From NCBI GenBank assembly GCA_023421075.1, contig JAEZUM010000055.1, positions 62,001 to 126,000 on the forward strand: a stretch of DNA of 64,000 bases, written 5' to 3'. Origin of the DNA: Bacillota bacterium (GTDB taxonomy: Bacteria; Bacillota; Clostridia; Lachnospirales; Lachnospiraceae). A model generated the notes under the pieces. The model was not told where the DNA came from, searched no databases, and worked only from the letters and a program-made list of their open reading frames with translations. The translations under genes were made by a program, and so were the position numbers. Positions within the stretch are counted from its first letter, which is position 1, and every line of letters starts with the position of its first letter. Of the stretch, positions 25,839-34,236 are shown one piece after another.

Positions 25839-26942
25839 TTACTTAAGGTAGAATTCTTTTATTCTACTTAACCTTGATGTCATACCTTGGAATAGTTGAT
25901 CCACCAGGGTAATTGCTACCATAGCTTCTACTACAACCACAGCCCGTGGAACAATAATCGGATCATGGCGTCCTTCTATTTTAATTTCAATATTTTCATT
26001 ACTCTTATTGACGGTATTTTGCGGGCGGAAGATAGAGGGAGTCGGCTTGATCGCAGCACGCAGTATGATATCGGACCCATCACTGATTCCACCCAGAATA
26101 CCTCCGGCGTGATTGCTGGTTTTAGCAATATTACCGTCTCTGTCATAACAGAAGGAATCATTATTCTCAGCTCCGGTTACGGTTGCGCAGTGAAATCCAT
26201 CACCGATTTCTACTCCCTTGACTGCACCGATTGACATCACAGCTTTCGCAAGAGACGCATCCAGCTTATCAAATACCGGTTCTCCGACCCCGGCAGGCAT
26301 TCCCGTTACGATGCATTCGATGATACCTCCCACTGAGTTGTGTTCCTTCATCTGCTCCATAAGATAATCCTCAGCAAGAAGGGATGCCTCAGGATCCGGC
26401 ATGTACAAAGGACTTTTATTTCTATGTTCAAGGGCTGCTTTCTTGCTGTCTATTGTAATGGGGCCGATTGATCGGGTGTATGCCGTCACTTCAATACCGA
26501 GCTCTTTTAGGATGGCACAAGCAATTGCCCCGGCAGCGACTCTGCCGATGGTTTCCCGTCCTGAGGTTCGTCCGCCGCCACGGTAATCCCGGAATCCATA
26601 TTTCTGATCAAAGGTATAATCAGCATGACCCGGTCGATAGTAGGAGGCAATCTGAGAATAGTCACCGGAGCGCTGGTTTTCATTAAATACAACAAGCGAG
26701 ATAGGGGTACCGGTGGTACGACCTTCGAATACTCCGGATAATATCGCCACTTTATCCTCTTCCTTACGAGGAGTAGAATATTTTGTCTGACCCGGTTTGC
26801 GCCGATTTAAAAATGACTGAATATATTCTGCATCCAAGGAAAGTCCGGATGGGCATCCGTCTACAACAACACCGATGCCATCTCCATGGGACTCACCCCA
26901 GGTGGTGATAGAAAAAATTGTTCCGTATATAGATCCTGACAT
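25839..26942 (-). CDS. aroC: Chorismate synthase
   Basis: It converts 5-enolpyruvylshikimate-3-phosphate to chorismate using reduced FMN, the last common step to aromatic amino acids. The 367-residue protein shows the signatures GESHGDGIG near the N-terminus, GGGRTSGRETIGRVAAGAIA (about 125-145) and RHDPIIVPRAVVVVEAM near residue 330. The start at 26942 (MSGSIYG) is chosen because GGGAGGT lies just before it; an in-frame extension of 22 codons upstream is not family-like. It is a single-gene unit with its own terminator, with no other shikimate gene nearby. Confidence 0.95.
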   Translation of the reverse strand: MSGSIYGTIFSITTWGESHGDGIGVVVDGCPSGLSLDAEYIQSFLNRRKPGQTKYSTPRKEEDKVAILSGVFEGRTTGTPISLVVFNENQRSGDYSQIASYYRPGHADYTFDQKYGFRDYRGGGRTSGRETIGRVAAGAIACAILKELGIEVTAYTRSIGPITIDSKKAALEHRNKSPLYMPDPEASLLAEDYLMEQMKEHNSVGGIIECIVTGMPAGVGEPVFDKLDASLAKAVMSIGAVKGVEIGDGFHCATVTGAENNDSFCYDRDGNIAKTSNHAGGILGGISDGSDIILRAAIKPTPSIFRPQNTVNKSNENIEIKIEGRHDPIIVPRAVVVVEAMVAITLVDQLFQGMTSRLSRIKEFYLK

Positions 26943-27069
26943 TATTACCTCCCACATGTAAAAAAACTTATCAATAGTATATAGGAAAGTTCTTGGAGAT
27001 TCAATCATTTTAAGGACCTTTGTGTAAAATAATCATATATTAAAATGACAATATAATTTGAGGCAGTGC

Positions 27070-27276
27070 ATGAACGGAAAATACAATCCTTCCGGAAAAC
27101 CCTCCGGTTTCCAATATGAGAAACCAATGACTCCTTCCAAGGAGAATAACAATTATCTTAATCAAGTTAATCGTATCAGTGAAATGGAGGACGATCTGAT
27201 CTTTGAAGATAATACTGTATATGAAATTGACAGAGAATGTTTTGAACGCTTAAAACGACAAAGAAAGAAAAGATAA
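27070..27276 (+). CDS. Small hypothetical protein
   Basis: A 68-residue, highly polar protein of unknown function. The N-terminal half is Asn/Pro/Ser/Lys-rich (MNGKYNPSGKPSGFQYEKP). The middle is acidic (EMEDDLIFEDN), and the end is a basic run (RLKRQRKKR) that could bind nucleic acid or membrane phosphate. There is no cysteine or membrane segment. The start at 27070 has GAGG six bases ahead. A strong terminator follows within two bases of the stop, supporting a real transcribed unit. It is likely a lineage-specific protein. Confidence 0.55.
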   Translation: MNGKYNPSGKPSGFQYEKPMTPSKENNNYLNQVNRISEMEDDLIFEDNTVYEIDRECFERLKRQRKKR

Positions 27277-27277
27277 A

Positions 27278-27312
27278 AAACAAGAAGGCCGTGAACAACG
27301 GCCTTCTTGTTT
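27278..27312. terminator. Strong terminator between convergent small genes
   Basis: The perfect 15-bp stem AAACAAGAAGGCCGT/ACGGCCTTCTTGTTT has loop GAACA. It is flanked by A-run and T-run, so it can act in both directions for the 68-residue gene and the Gly/Cys-rich gene. Confidence 0.85.
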
Positions 27313-27352
27313 CTTCTAAATTAGAAGTTCAGATCTGTGAGAGCAACAGCTC

Positions 27353-27559
27353 CTAGAAAAAGCCACCGCCACCACAGCAGCAGCAGAGGATAAGGATAAT
27401 CCAGATAATACTACCACAGCCATCGTTACCACAACCGCCTCCTAAGAAACCATTGTTGCCACCACAGCAGCATAATAAGAGGATGATAATAAGACACATA
27501 TTATTGTCACCAAATCCGCCTCTGCCACCGTCGCAACCTGTTGCTGCTAAATCACTCAT
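27353..27559 (-). CDS. Gly/Cys-rich small membrane protein (chorion-class high-cysteine HCB13-like)
   Basis: This 68-residue protein begins MSDLAATGCDGG. It has two short hydrophobic Ile/Leu stretches (about 22-30 and 51-58), each followed by a run of three or four cysteines and then glycines (LLLCCCGG; LILCCCCGGGG). Similar small proteins in Clostridia are labelled 'chorion class high-cysteine HCB protein 13', a name reflecting composition, not function. An ideal AGGAGG ribosome site precedes the ATG at 27559, so it is surely translated. The composition suggests a membrane- or spore-coat-associated, disulfide- or metal-rich peptide, which is inference only. Confidence 0.75.
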   Translation of the reverse strand: MSDLAATGCDGGRGGFGDNNMCLIIILLLCCCGGNNGFLGGGCGNDGCGSIIWIILILCCCCGGGGFF

Positions 27560-27649
27560 TGATTGTTCCTCCTAATAATAATTACAATGTATCATATGTA
27601 GCAGTGCTTGACTGATTTCCTACTTTTATAAAAAATTATAGTAATTTTT

Positions 27650-27943
27650 GTGGATTATTTGACAAATAGTTTCATAAAGGAAAAATACAAATTATATTGC
27701 CAATTTTACATTGGAGAAAGGCAGTTATTGAGCCTTGAAAACGGCAATGGATTTACCATGATGGATCAGTTACAACCTACTATCATAATCCCGACACACT
27801 ATTCGGATAATGCCTTGCGTGCGTTGGAGGATAAGTACGGAGCGATCACTGAGGTAGAGAATATTCTTGTGATTACAAGAGAGGAATTGCCGGAGAATAC
27901 ACAAAATGTTTATCGCATCCTGAATACACATAAGTATAAGTAA
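27650..27943 (+). pseudogene. Remnant of an MBL-fold (metallo-beta-lactamase superfamily) hydrolase, C-terminus
   Basis: The open frame has no ribosome site and its first third is not protein-like. From about residue 32 it reads GNGFTMMDQLQPTIIIPTHYSDNAL, which resembles the C-terminal strand of MBL-fold hydrolases, where a late histidine appears in a LKPxxxIPTHY context. The N-terminal HxHxDH metal motif is absent from all frames nearby. I therefore read it as a 5'-truncated, decayed gene ending at 27943. The alternative is a small real protein starting at an internal ATG near residue 37, but no convincing ribosome site supports this. Confidence 0.45.
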
Positions 27944-27981
27944 GCGGATCCATTTGTAGTTGGTATAATATCCCGATAATG

Positions 27982-28047
27982 AGACACCTGCACTCCATAA
28001 CACAGGCCTTTCGTAAGATAGCTTGCGTCCTTGGAGTGCAGGTGTCT
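27982..28047. terminator. Long-stem terminator between convergent genes
   Basis: The perfect 16-bp stem AGACACCTGCACTCCA/TGGAGTGCAGGTGTCT has a 34-base loop and short T-run (TTATTAA). It lies 33 bases before the end of the response regulator gene on the other strand. Confidence 0.7.
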
Positions 28048-28080
28048 TATTAACCGGTAATATCCCGAATACTTATTGCT

Positions 28081-28851
28081 CTATTTGCTACGAGCTTTTT
28101 CACACTCATCTCGATATGCAGCAGGACTCATGCCTACCACCTGCTTAAAGGATTTACTGAAATGAAAGGGATCAGTATACCCCACCATATTTGCGATCAT
28201 ATTAATGGTTAGAGAAAAATCACCCAGTAGTTGCTTCGCAATATTAATTCGATAATTTAGTATATATTTTGATGGTGTTATATTGACATGCTTAACAAAT
28301 ATTTTTGTAAGATAAGAGGGTGAAAAAGCAAGGTGCTCAGCAATGATATTAAGGTCGATCGGTTTTCTGTAATTTTGTTCTATGTATTTTTTGATAAGAT
28401 CAGCAATCTCACCAGAGCTGTAGGAAGGATGACGCAGCTCTGAAGCCAGCATATCGTGAGCAGATAAGAGGGTTAGTTCTAATTTCTTTAATAGATTAGC
28501 CAACTCATCAAGATTAACAGGCTTCAAAAGATAAGCAAAAACACCGAATTCTATGGCGGACTTGGCATATGCAAAATCATCATGGCCGCTTAAGACCACA
28601 CATTTGATATAATTATTATACTCTGATATTTGTCGGATCAGCTCGATGCCATCCATCACCGGCATTTGTATATCGGTAAATATTACGTTGGGAGTTTGCT
28701 GCCGGATCATCATCAATGCATCTTCTCCATTGCTTTCAATTCCGATTACCTTGAAATTGCTGTTAACCATTTCGATATTTTTGGCAATGTTCTTTGCGAT
28801 CAGCTTTTCATCCTCAACTACCAGAACGGTAAAAATCTTTCCACTACTCAT
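28081..28851 (-). CDS. Response regulator with AraC DNA-binding domain (YesN-like)
   Basis: This 256-residue protein has an N-terminal receiver domain (about 7-125) with phospho-acceptor D60 in FTDIQMPVMDG and switch lysine in YLLKPVN. It ends in an AraC/XylS double helix-turn-helix (about 155-252; FSPSYLTKIFVKHVNITPSKYI and GYTDPFHFSKSFKQVVGMSPAAYR). The start at 28851 is used because GGAGG lies eight bases ahead; it overlaps the kinase stop by eight bases. It is the partner of the upstream histidine kinase. The pair probably senses an extracellular carbohydrate and activates the divergent binding-protein operon at 30879. Confidence 0.9.
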   Translation of the reverse strand: MSSGKIFTVLVVEDEKLIAKNIAKNIEMVNSNFKVIGIESNGEDALMMIRQQTPNVIFTDIQMPVMDGIELIRQISEYNNYIKCVVLSGHDDFAYAKSAIEFGVFAYLLKPVNLDELANLLKKLELTLLSAHDMLASELRHPSYSSGEIADLIKKYIEQNYRKPIDLNIIAEHLAFSPSYLTKIFVKHVNITPSKYILNYRINIAKQLLGDFSLTINMIANMVGYTDPFHFSKSFKQVVGMSPAAYRDECEKARSK

Positions 28852-30673
28852 CTGTTTTTCCTCCAATGGTCACGATGGCCCCTCCCTGTGCGAGATTACT
28901 GATTCGGAATATATGACTTCCCTTGTAGATCAGCTTAAAGCGGATATAGATATTCATAAGCCCCATTCCGCTAATTTCCAGATTTGGCAGTAGCCCGGTC
29001 TTATTGATTTCTTGTATCTTTTCGTTGAGAAGATTGATTTCTGATTCGCGAAAGCCGGTACCGTTATCCGAAATCGACAGCTCCCAGTGAGTTGTCGTTA
29101 TGACACCTCTTATGGATATCTTCCAGGGCGGCTTTATCGATTTTGTTGTGAACTTGATGGAATTTTCAACGAGAAGCTGTAAACAGAGCTTTGGTATTTT
29201 TATGTTCAGCATCTCATCCGGAATGGTTATCTCGTATAGAAGGTCATCATCGTAGCGTATTTTCATACATTGCAGATAATCAATCGTATTATTAATTTCA
29301 AGACTTAATGGAACCAAAAGATCCTTATCCGTAGAAATATATCGCAAAATACTCGAGATATTCTGACACAATAGATGGATTTCATCATACATGTGCTCAT
29401 CTGCCATTGATTGTATGGTTGCGAGTGAATTATATAAAAAGTGAGGATTCATTTGTGATTGCAGTGCCAGCATGCGGGATTGCATTTCCTGATTTTGCAG
29501 GGTCATCTCTCTTTCCATGGACTTCTGTGCTTTCTGCTGCATTGTGATCAGTGCGGAATAAAGCGTATTGAATTCGATGATATGGGTATCAATATCGGGG
29601 AATACATTCCTGTTTGGGTTGGATAAATCCAGCTTAAAGGATTGAACCTGCCGATAGATTTTTGTGATAGGAGTAGTGATGATATGTGCAGCAAAATAAG
29701 AAAGTAGCAGCATGGCTAAGGCTACAAATATCAGAATTATTATATTGGCTTTAATATACTCATAAACAGGTTTTAAAAGACTATTGTTTTTTACGGTAAT
29801 CGCTACCGTAAAGCCGGTAGCTTCAGAGGTCTTGTAGATAAGATAGGTATCTTTATCAAATTGATATGCAGTGACTTCATCCTCGGAAGGTGACTTCTCC
29901 CTTTGGGAAAGTGCTTCATAATAGAGGGAATATTGCGGATTGGAGAAGTCAGGATATACGGGTTTACCGGTTGGATCGAAAATATATATTTGTTCGTTAT
30001 AGGTCTTAGCAATATTATTGATTTTCTTGGTAAGGAAGGATAGTGGGTTCTTTACTTCGATAATTCCTTCCGGTATATTATAGGAATTATAATACATCTC
30101 ATATAGGGAGATAAAGGTGGCCCCTCCCTTATAGGAATAGAAACGCTCCAGTCTTTGATCCTGATCACAGGTCATGAATTTACTGTGCTCCGAAGTAACT
30201 AATGGTTCGTACCAGAAGAAATCTCTTGCTGAGTTTTTGGAGGTCGAAGTGTCCAAGCCGACTCCAAAGACACCTTTATCAAGAGAATAGAGATAAATCT
30301 GAACAACGGGTTGGTTCGGACCGAGAATCGCGATGAGGATATCAATCAATACCTTTGTGTTCTGAAGATTATTATAAGCAGTACCCTGATCGGTAATATA
30401 TGCATATTTCTCTGCATCTAAATAACTGGTAAAGCGCTTCTTGATGAGATTGGAATACGCAATATTTTGAGCTACCGTATTTAGTGTTTTGGCCTCATCA
30501 TCGATATACGAGGATATGGTATTCACATTCTGATTCAATTGCTTGAAGGCGTTATTTTTTATTTTTTTTGTTTCGGATATGTTAAAGAATACCATAAGTG
30601 TTATCATTAAAGCGAAGAGAATGTAGAAATATGTAATGAACAAAGTAGATTGTATACTTTTTTGTTTATTCAT
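28844..30673 (-). CDS. Sensor histidine kinase (YesM-like)
   Basis: This 609-residue two-pass membrane kinase has a first membrane segment at about 10-30, a large extracellular sensor region (about 31-300), a second segment at about 305-330, and a HAMP linker. A short coiled coil (MQQKAQKSMEREMTLQNQEMQ) leads to the His_kinase (LytS/YesM type) box SQMNPHFLYNSL with H411, and then an HATPase domain (LQLLVENSIKF; ISDNGTGF). It should phosphorylate the response regulator encoded next, whose start overlaps its stop. Such pairs generally control adjacent sugar ABC genes, here divergently placed. A good promoter lies at 30768-30796. Confidence 0.9.
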   Translation of the reverse strand: MNKQKSIQSTLFITYFYILFALMITLMVFFNISETKKIKNNAFKQLNQNVNTISSYIDDEAKTLNTVAQNIAYSNLIKKRFTSYLDAEKYAYITDQGTAYNNLQNTKVLIDILIAILGPNQPVVQIYLYSLDKGVFGVGLDTSTSKNSARDFFWYEPLVTSEHSKFMTCDQDQRLERFYSYKGGATFISLYEMYYNSYNIPEGIIEVKNPLSFLTKKINNIAKTYNEQIYIFDPTGKPVYPDFSNPQYSLYYEALSQREKSPSEDEVTAYQFDKDTYLIYKTSEATGFTVAITVKNNSLLKPVYEYIKANIIILIFVALAMLLLSYFAAHIITTPITKIYRQVQSFKLDLSNPNRNVFPDIDTHIIEFNTLYSALITMQQKAQKSMEREMTLQNQEMQSRMLALQSQMNPHFLYNSLATIQSMADEHMYDEIHLLCQNISSILRYISTDKDLLVPLSLEINNTIDYLQCMKIRYDDDLLYEITIPDEMLNIKIPKLCLQLLVENSIKFTTKSIKPPWKISIRGVITTTHWELSISDNGTGFRESEINLLNEKIQEINKTGLLPNLEISGMGLMNIYIRFKLIYKGSHIFRISNLAQGGAIVTIGGKTDE

Positions 30674-30767
30674 ATTATTGATTATCCTTTCGACACTTTG
30701 GTAGTAGGTAAAATAATTACATATATCAGGGATAGATTATACATTCCTATCTCAGACTTCAACATCT

Positions 30768-30796
30768 ATAATAAAGTCATAGCATTGGAATGTCAA
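30768..30796 (-). promoter_or_regulatory. Promoter of the histidine kinase-response regulator operon
   Basis: On the minus strand: TTGACA (30796-30791), 17-base spacer, TATTAT (30773-30768), about 95 bases upstream of the kinase start. No equally clear promoter was found for the divergent binding-protein gene, consistent with activator dependence. Confidence 0.6.
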
Positions 30797-30878
30797 TAAT
30801 GTATAAAAAGATCTGCGAAGCATCATGGTTATTGGGCATAATGCTAAATAGCAAAGAGGATAAGAAAGGATGGGATTT

Positions 30879-32258
30879 ATGAAAAACTTGAAAAAAGTAC
30901 TTGCCTTAGGGTTGGTTGCTACCTTGTCATTATTATTAGTGGCATGTGGTTCCAAGGGGGAACCAAAGGAAACAGCAAGTAATACAACAGGGAAAGAACA
31001 GGCGGTAGCGACACAACCGGCTAAGGATACTCAGACTGAGACTGTGAAGGAAGATATAACAATTTCATTCATGGCGAGCCAGGACTGGGTTCAGGATGCA
31101 GAAATAGAATTGGGAAAGAAGTTCACAGAGGAAACCGGTATTAAAATTGACTATCAAATTGTACCGTCGGATCAATACAGCAGTATATTAATGACAAAGC
31201 TCAATACAGGCGAATGCACTGATATTTTTGGAGGCCAAAGCGGTAAGTTCGATATTGTTACTCAATTCAATGTTGAGAAAAATGCAGTTGACTTATCCGG
31301 TGAGAGCTGGGTTAGTAAGGTTGATCCTCTGGCAGCAGCTGAGTTATCGGTAAATGGTAAACTGTATGGCCAACCGACTCAGGACTTGTCTTCCGTATGG
31401 GCAATCGCATATAATAAAAAAGTTTTTAATGAGTTAAACCTGTCAATTCCGACCAATTATGCTGAATTCAAACAGGTTTGTGATGCAATTCTTGCAGCAG
31501 GAAAGATACCGATTTATGAATGTGTATCCGACGGCTGGCATCATGTTCTTTGGTTCCCGGAGACTGCGGTGAAAGCAGAGGTTGCTGCTCCCGGCTTGTT
31601 TGACAAACTAAACAAGAATGAAACGACATTGGTCCAGGATCCGACCATGAAGATAATTCTGACTCAGATCAAGGAGATGGCAGATGCAGGCTATTGGGGT
31701 GATAATTATATGTCAAATACCTATGCTGACTCAGCGAAGAATATTGCTTCCGGCGAATATGTTATGACCGTTGCGAATCAAGGCTTTGGTGCGGAAGTAA
31801 ATGCGGTAGATCCCAATTTTAGTGTCGATGACATCGGATATTTTGTAATGCCGTTAGCAGATAATCAGACACTGAATATGAACCCCTCCGGTCCTTCACG
31901 TTTCATTTTCTCAGGCTCTAAGAATATGGAGGCTGCAAAGAAATACCTTGAATATATTGCATCGGATGCTAGTCTGCAATACATGACAGATAATGTTCCG
32001 AAATTCAATAAGCTACCTTACAGTAATGCTCCGTCAAAATACACAGATACCATCAAGGATTTCTATAATCGATATCCGAATCATGCCACCGTACTTCAGA
32101 CAGCAGTTAAATATGTAAATCCGCAATGGATGGATATTGGTACGAACCTATCTGCACTGTTGCTAGGTGAGATGACGCCGGAAGAGGTACTTGAGACAAT
32201 CGATAAAACGAGAGCGGATCAGGCAAAAGCGGCAAGTGATTCGGCTTGGGCTAACTAG
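30879..32258 (+). CDS. Sugar ABC transporter substrate-binding lipoprotein
   Basis: This 459-residue family 1 solute-binding protein has a lipobox LLVAC with lipidated C23, then a Thr/Lys/Gln-rich linker to about residue 60. The binding fold contains ITISFMASQDWVQDAEIELGKKFTEETGIKIDY and the late YLEYIASDASLQY segment. The start at 30879 (MKNLKKV) is preferred because AGGA lies an ordinary distance ahead, whereas an ATG three codons earlier abuts it. It supplies the two permeases that follow. The neighbouring GH31 enzyme suggests an alpha-linked oligosaccharide ligand. Control by the divergent YesMN-type pair is inferred. Confidence 0.88.
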   Translation: MKNLKKVLALGLVATLSLLLVACGSKGEPKETASNTTGKEQAVATQPAKDTQTETVKEDITISFMASQDWVQDAEIELGKKFTEETGIKIDYQIVPSDQYSSILMTKLNTGECTDIFGGQSGKFDIVTQFNVEKNAVDLSGESWVSKVDPLAAAELSVNGKLYGQPTQDLSSVWAIAYNKKVFNELNLSIPTNYAEFKQVCDAILAAGKIPIYECVSDGWHHVLWFPETAVKAEVAAPGLFDKLNKNETTLVQDPTMKIILTQIKEMADAGYWGDNYMSNTYADSAKNIASGEYVMTVANQGFGAEVNAVDPNFSVDDIGYFVMPLADNQTLNMNPSGPSRFIFSGSKNMEAAKKYLEYIASDASLQYMTDNVPKFNKLPYSNAPSKYTDTIKDFYNRYPNHATVLQTAVKYVNPQWMDIGTNLSALLLGEMTPEEVLETIDKTRADQAKAASDSAWAN

Positions 32259-32270
32259 TTATAAAGTAAT

Positions 32271-32309
32271 AATGAGGCCGTCTTAATGCTGTGACAAGAC
32301 GGCCTCATT
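32271..32309 (+). terminator. Hairpin between binding-protein and permease genes
   Basis: The perfect 14-bp stem AATGAGGCCGTCTT/AAGACGGCCTCATT has an 11-base loop and almost no T-run, ten bases before the permease ribosome site. Partial termination or 3' protection of the binding-protein mRNA is likely, as at the same place in the malE-malF unit. Confidence 0.65.
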
Positions 32310-32332
32310 TGCTGAGCAGGAGGAATATAGCT

Positions 32333-33211
32333 ATGATTAAGAAAAAGGTTTATCCAGTTTATTTCACATTCGGAGCCTTATTGTTATATATTGTTTTATT
32401 TGTAATCCCAGGTTTAATTGGTATCGGTTATTCTTTTACGGACTGGTCCGCATATTCCGATAAGCTGCACTTTGTGGGACTGGATAATTTTAAACTGGTA
32501 TTTTCATCGGATGAAGATTATATGGCAATTATAAGTAATACTTTAAAATTTACATTCATCACAACAATATGGAAGAATCTGTTAGGGCTAATTCTTGCAT
32601 TATTACTTACGAAATCAATCAAGTTTCTGAATTTTCATAGAGGAATTATGTTCATGCCGTCTATCCTATCAACCTTGATTATCGGTATGATCTTTAAATC
32701 CATTCTCGACCCGGCAAGCGGTTTGCTGAATATTTTTTTACGTTCTGTGGGGTTGGACTTCTTGGCCGGTAAATGGCTGGTTACGTCCGAATTGGCCTTC
32801 GGATCCGTAATGGCTGTAGACATCTGGAGAGGGACGGGTTATATTATGACAATATTAATTGCCGGTATCTTATCAATTTCCACTACATATTATGAGGCAG
32901 CCAGTATTGATGGAGCAAACGGGATGCAGAAATTTCGGTTTATTACCTTTCCGCTTTTGCTGCCTACTTTGGCGACAACGACTGTTTTAAATGTAATCTA
33001 TGGACTAAAGGTATTTGATATGATCTATGCTCTGACAAACGGAGGTCCGGGAAAGACCACCACGGAGGTGTTATATACGGCAGTATTTAAGAAATTTGGT
33101 ACCGGACAGTATGCGGTAGGAACGGCATTATCCTCTGTTATGTTTGTGTTTATGGTCGTAATTGGTGTTTTCATGATTAAAATAATGACGAAGGATGAGG
33201 TGGTGGAGTGA
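32333..33211 (+). CDS. Sugar ABC transporter permease (MsmF/UgpA-like)
   Basis: This 292-residue permease has six hydrophobic segments (first at about 10-32). The EAA loop at about 195-215 reads YYEAASIDGANGMQKFRFITFP, and LTNGGPGKTTEVL, typical of MalF-type proteins, is near residue 245. The start at 32333 (MIKKKVYP) follows an AGGAGG site; the open frame upstream contains the hairpin and is not coding. It overlaps the next permease by one base, so the pair is coupled. No ATPase gene is present in this operon. Confidence 0.9.
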   Translation: MIKKKVYPVYFTFGALLLYIVLFVIPGLIGIGYSFTDWSAYSDKLHFVGLDNFKLVFSSDEDYMAIISNTLKFTFITTIWKNLLGLILALLLTKSIKFLNFHRGIMFMPSILSTLIIGMIFKSILDPASGLLNIFLRSVGLDFLAGKWLVTSELAFGSVMAVDIWRGTGYIMTILIAGILSISTTYYEAASIDGANGMQKFRFITFPLLLPTLATTTVLNVIYGLKVFDMIYALTNGGPGKTTTEVLYTAVFKKFGTGQYAVGTALSSVMFVFMVVIGVFMIKIMTKDEVVE

Positions 33212-34035
33212 TGAAACGAAAAGTGCTTCAAGCAGTGATAAGAAATCTGATCGCCTGGTCAATATCAGTTATATCCTTGGCACCTTTATTATTGATTCTA
33301 TTTAACTCGCTAAAAACCAGTCTGAAGGCCTCTGATATGAATCTAAATCTCCCTGAATTACCGCTTCAGCTTAGTAACTTTTCCATCGTTTTTGAGAAGG
33401 GAAAGCTGTTGCAATCTTTTATAAATAGTAGCATTTATACCATAGGAAGTGTAGCAATCTGCTGTCTGTTTTCCTCATTGGCAGCTTATGTATTGTCCCG
33501 TAATCGGACGAAATTAACAAAGCTCCTTTACCTATTCCTCGTTATGGGGATTACTATGCCGATCAATTATGTTGCACTTGTTCGGGTCATGGTGTTTCTT
33601 AATCTCAATAATACACGTTTTGGTATCGTCTTATTGTATGCGGCTATGCAGATACCTTTTTCCGTATTCTTGATCTATGGTTTTATCTCCAAGATACCGG
33701 TTGAGCTCGATGAAGCCGGAATTATTGACGGCTGTAGTGCACTACGATTATTTGCTACCATAGTATTTCCGCTTCTGAAGCCTGCCATTGCAACGGTTGT
33801 TGTTCTTACTTTTTTGAATAACTGGAATGAATTTGTCTCACCGCTTTACTTTTTAAGCAGTTCTACCAAGTGGCCGATGACCCTATCCGTTTATAATTTC
33901 TTTGGTATGTTTTTTAAGGATTGGAACCTGGTCTGCGCCGATATTGTCATGACGAGTATTCCTGTAATATTAATTTATCTTTTAGGTCAAAAATATATTG
34001 TATCCGGTATGACCTCAGGTGCAGTAAAAGGTTAA
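33211..34035 (+). CDS. Sugar ABC transporter permease (MsmG/UgpE-like)
   Basis: This 274-residue permease has six hydrophobic segments. Its EAA loop at about 165-185 reads DEAGIIDGCSALRLFATIVFP, and the C-terminus VSGMTSGAVKG is characteristic of MalG-type permeases. The start is the ATG at 33211, overlapping the previous stop as TGATG; a GTG one codon earlier is possible. It forms the heterodimeric channel with the preceding permease. The GH31 gene lies 200 bases downstream on the same strand. Confidence 0.9.
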   Translation: MKRKVLQAVIRNLIAWSISVISLAPLLLILFNSLKTSLKASDMNLNLPELPLQLSNFSIVFEKGKLLQSFINSSIYTIGSVAICCLFSSLAAYVLSRNRTKLTKLLYLFLVMGITMPINYVALVRVMVFLNLNNTRFGIVLLYAAMQIPFSVFLIYGFISKIPVELDEAGIIDGCSALRLFATIVFPLLKPAIATVVVLTFLNNWNEFVSPLYFLSSSTKWPMTLSVYNFFGMFFKDWNLVCADIVMTSIPVILIYLLGQKYIVSGMTSGAVKG

Positions 34036-34122
34036 GTGAACCGATGAAATATAAATAATGAAATATATCAGATCAATATTGTGTTATTATATATCATTAT
34101 AATGAAAGTAATTCCGTTCAAT

Positions 34123-34204
34123 ATAGGCTAAATTAGTATAGAAGTAATTGAATACTCAGGCGGTGATAGGCTAATTTAGTATTGATTCAATATTGAATAC
34201 TCAG
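34123..34204. repeat. Imperfect tandem duplication, about 43-45 bp unit
   Basis: Two adjacent copies begin ATAGGCTAAATTAGTAT (34123) and ATAGGCTAATTTAGTAT (34166), and both end ATTGAATACTCAG. They lie in the 200-base gap between permease and GH31 genes. They could be a duplicated binding site or simply a slipped duplication. No ORF crosses them. Confidence 0.75.
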
Positions 34205-34236
34205 TCTGAAATGCCAGGCAGTACAATGGAGGTAGT

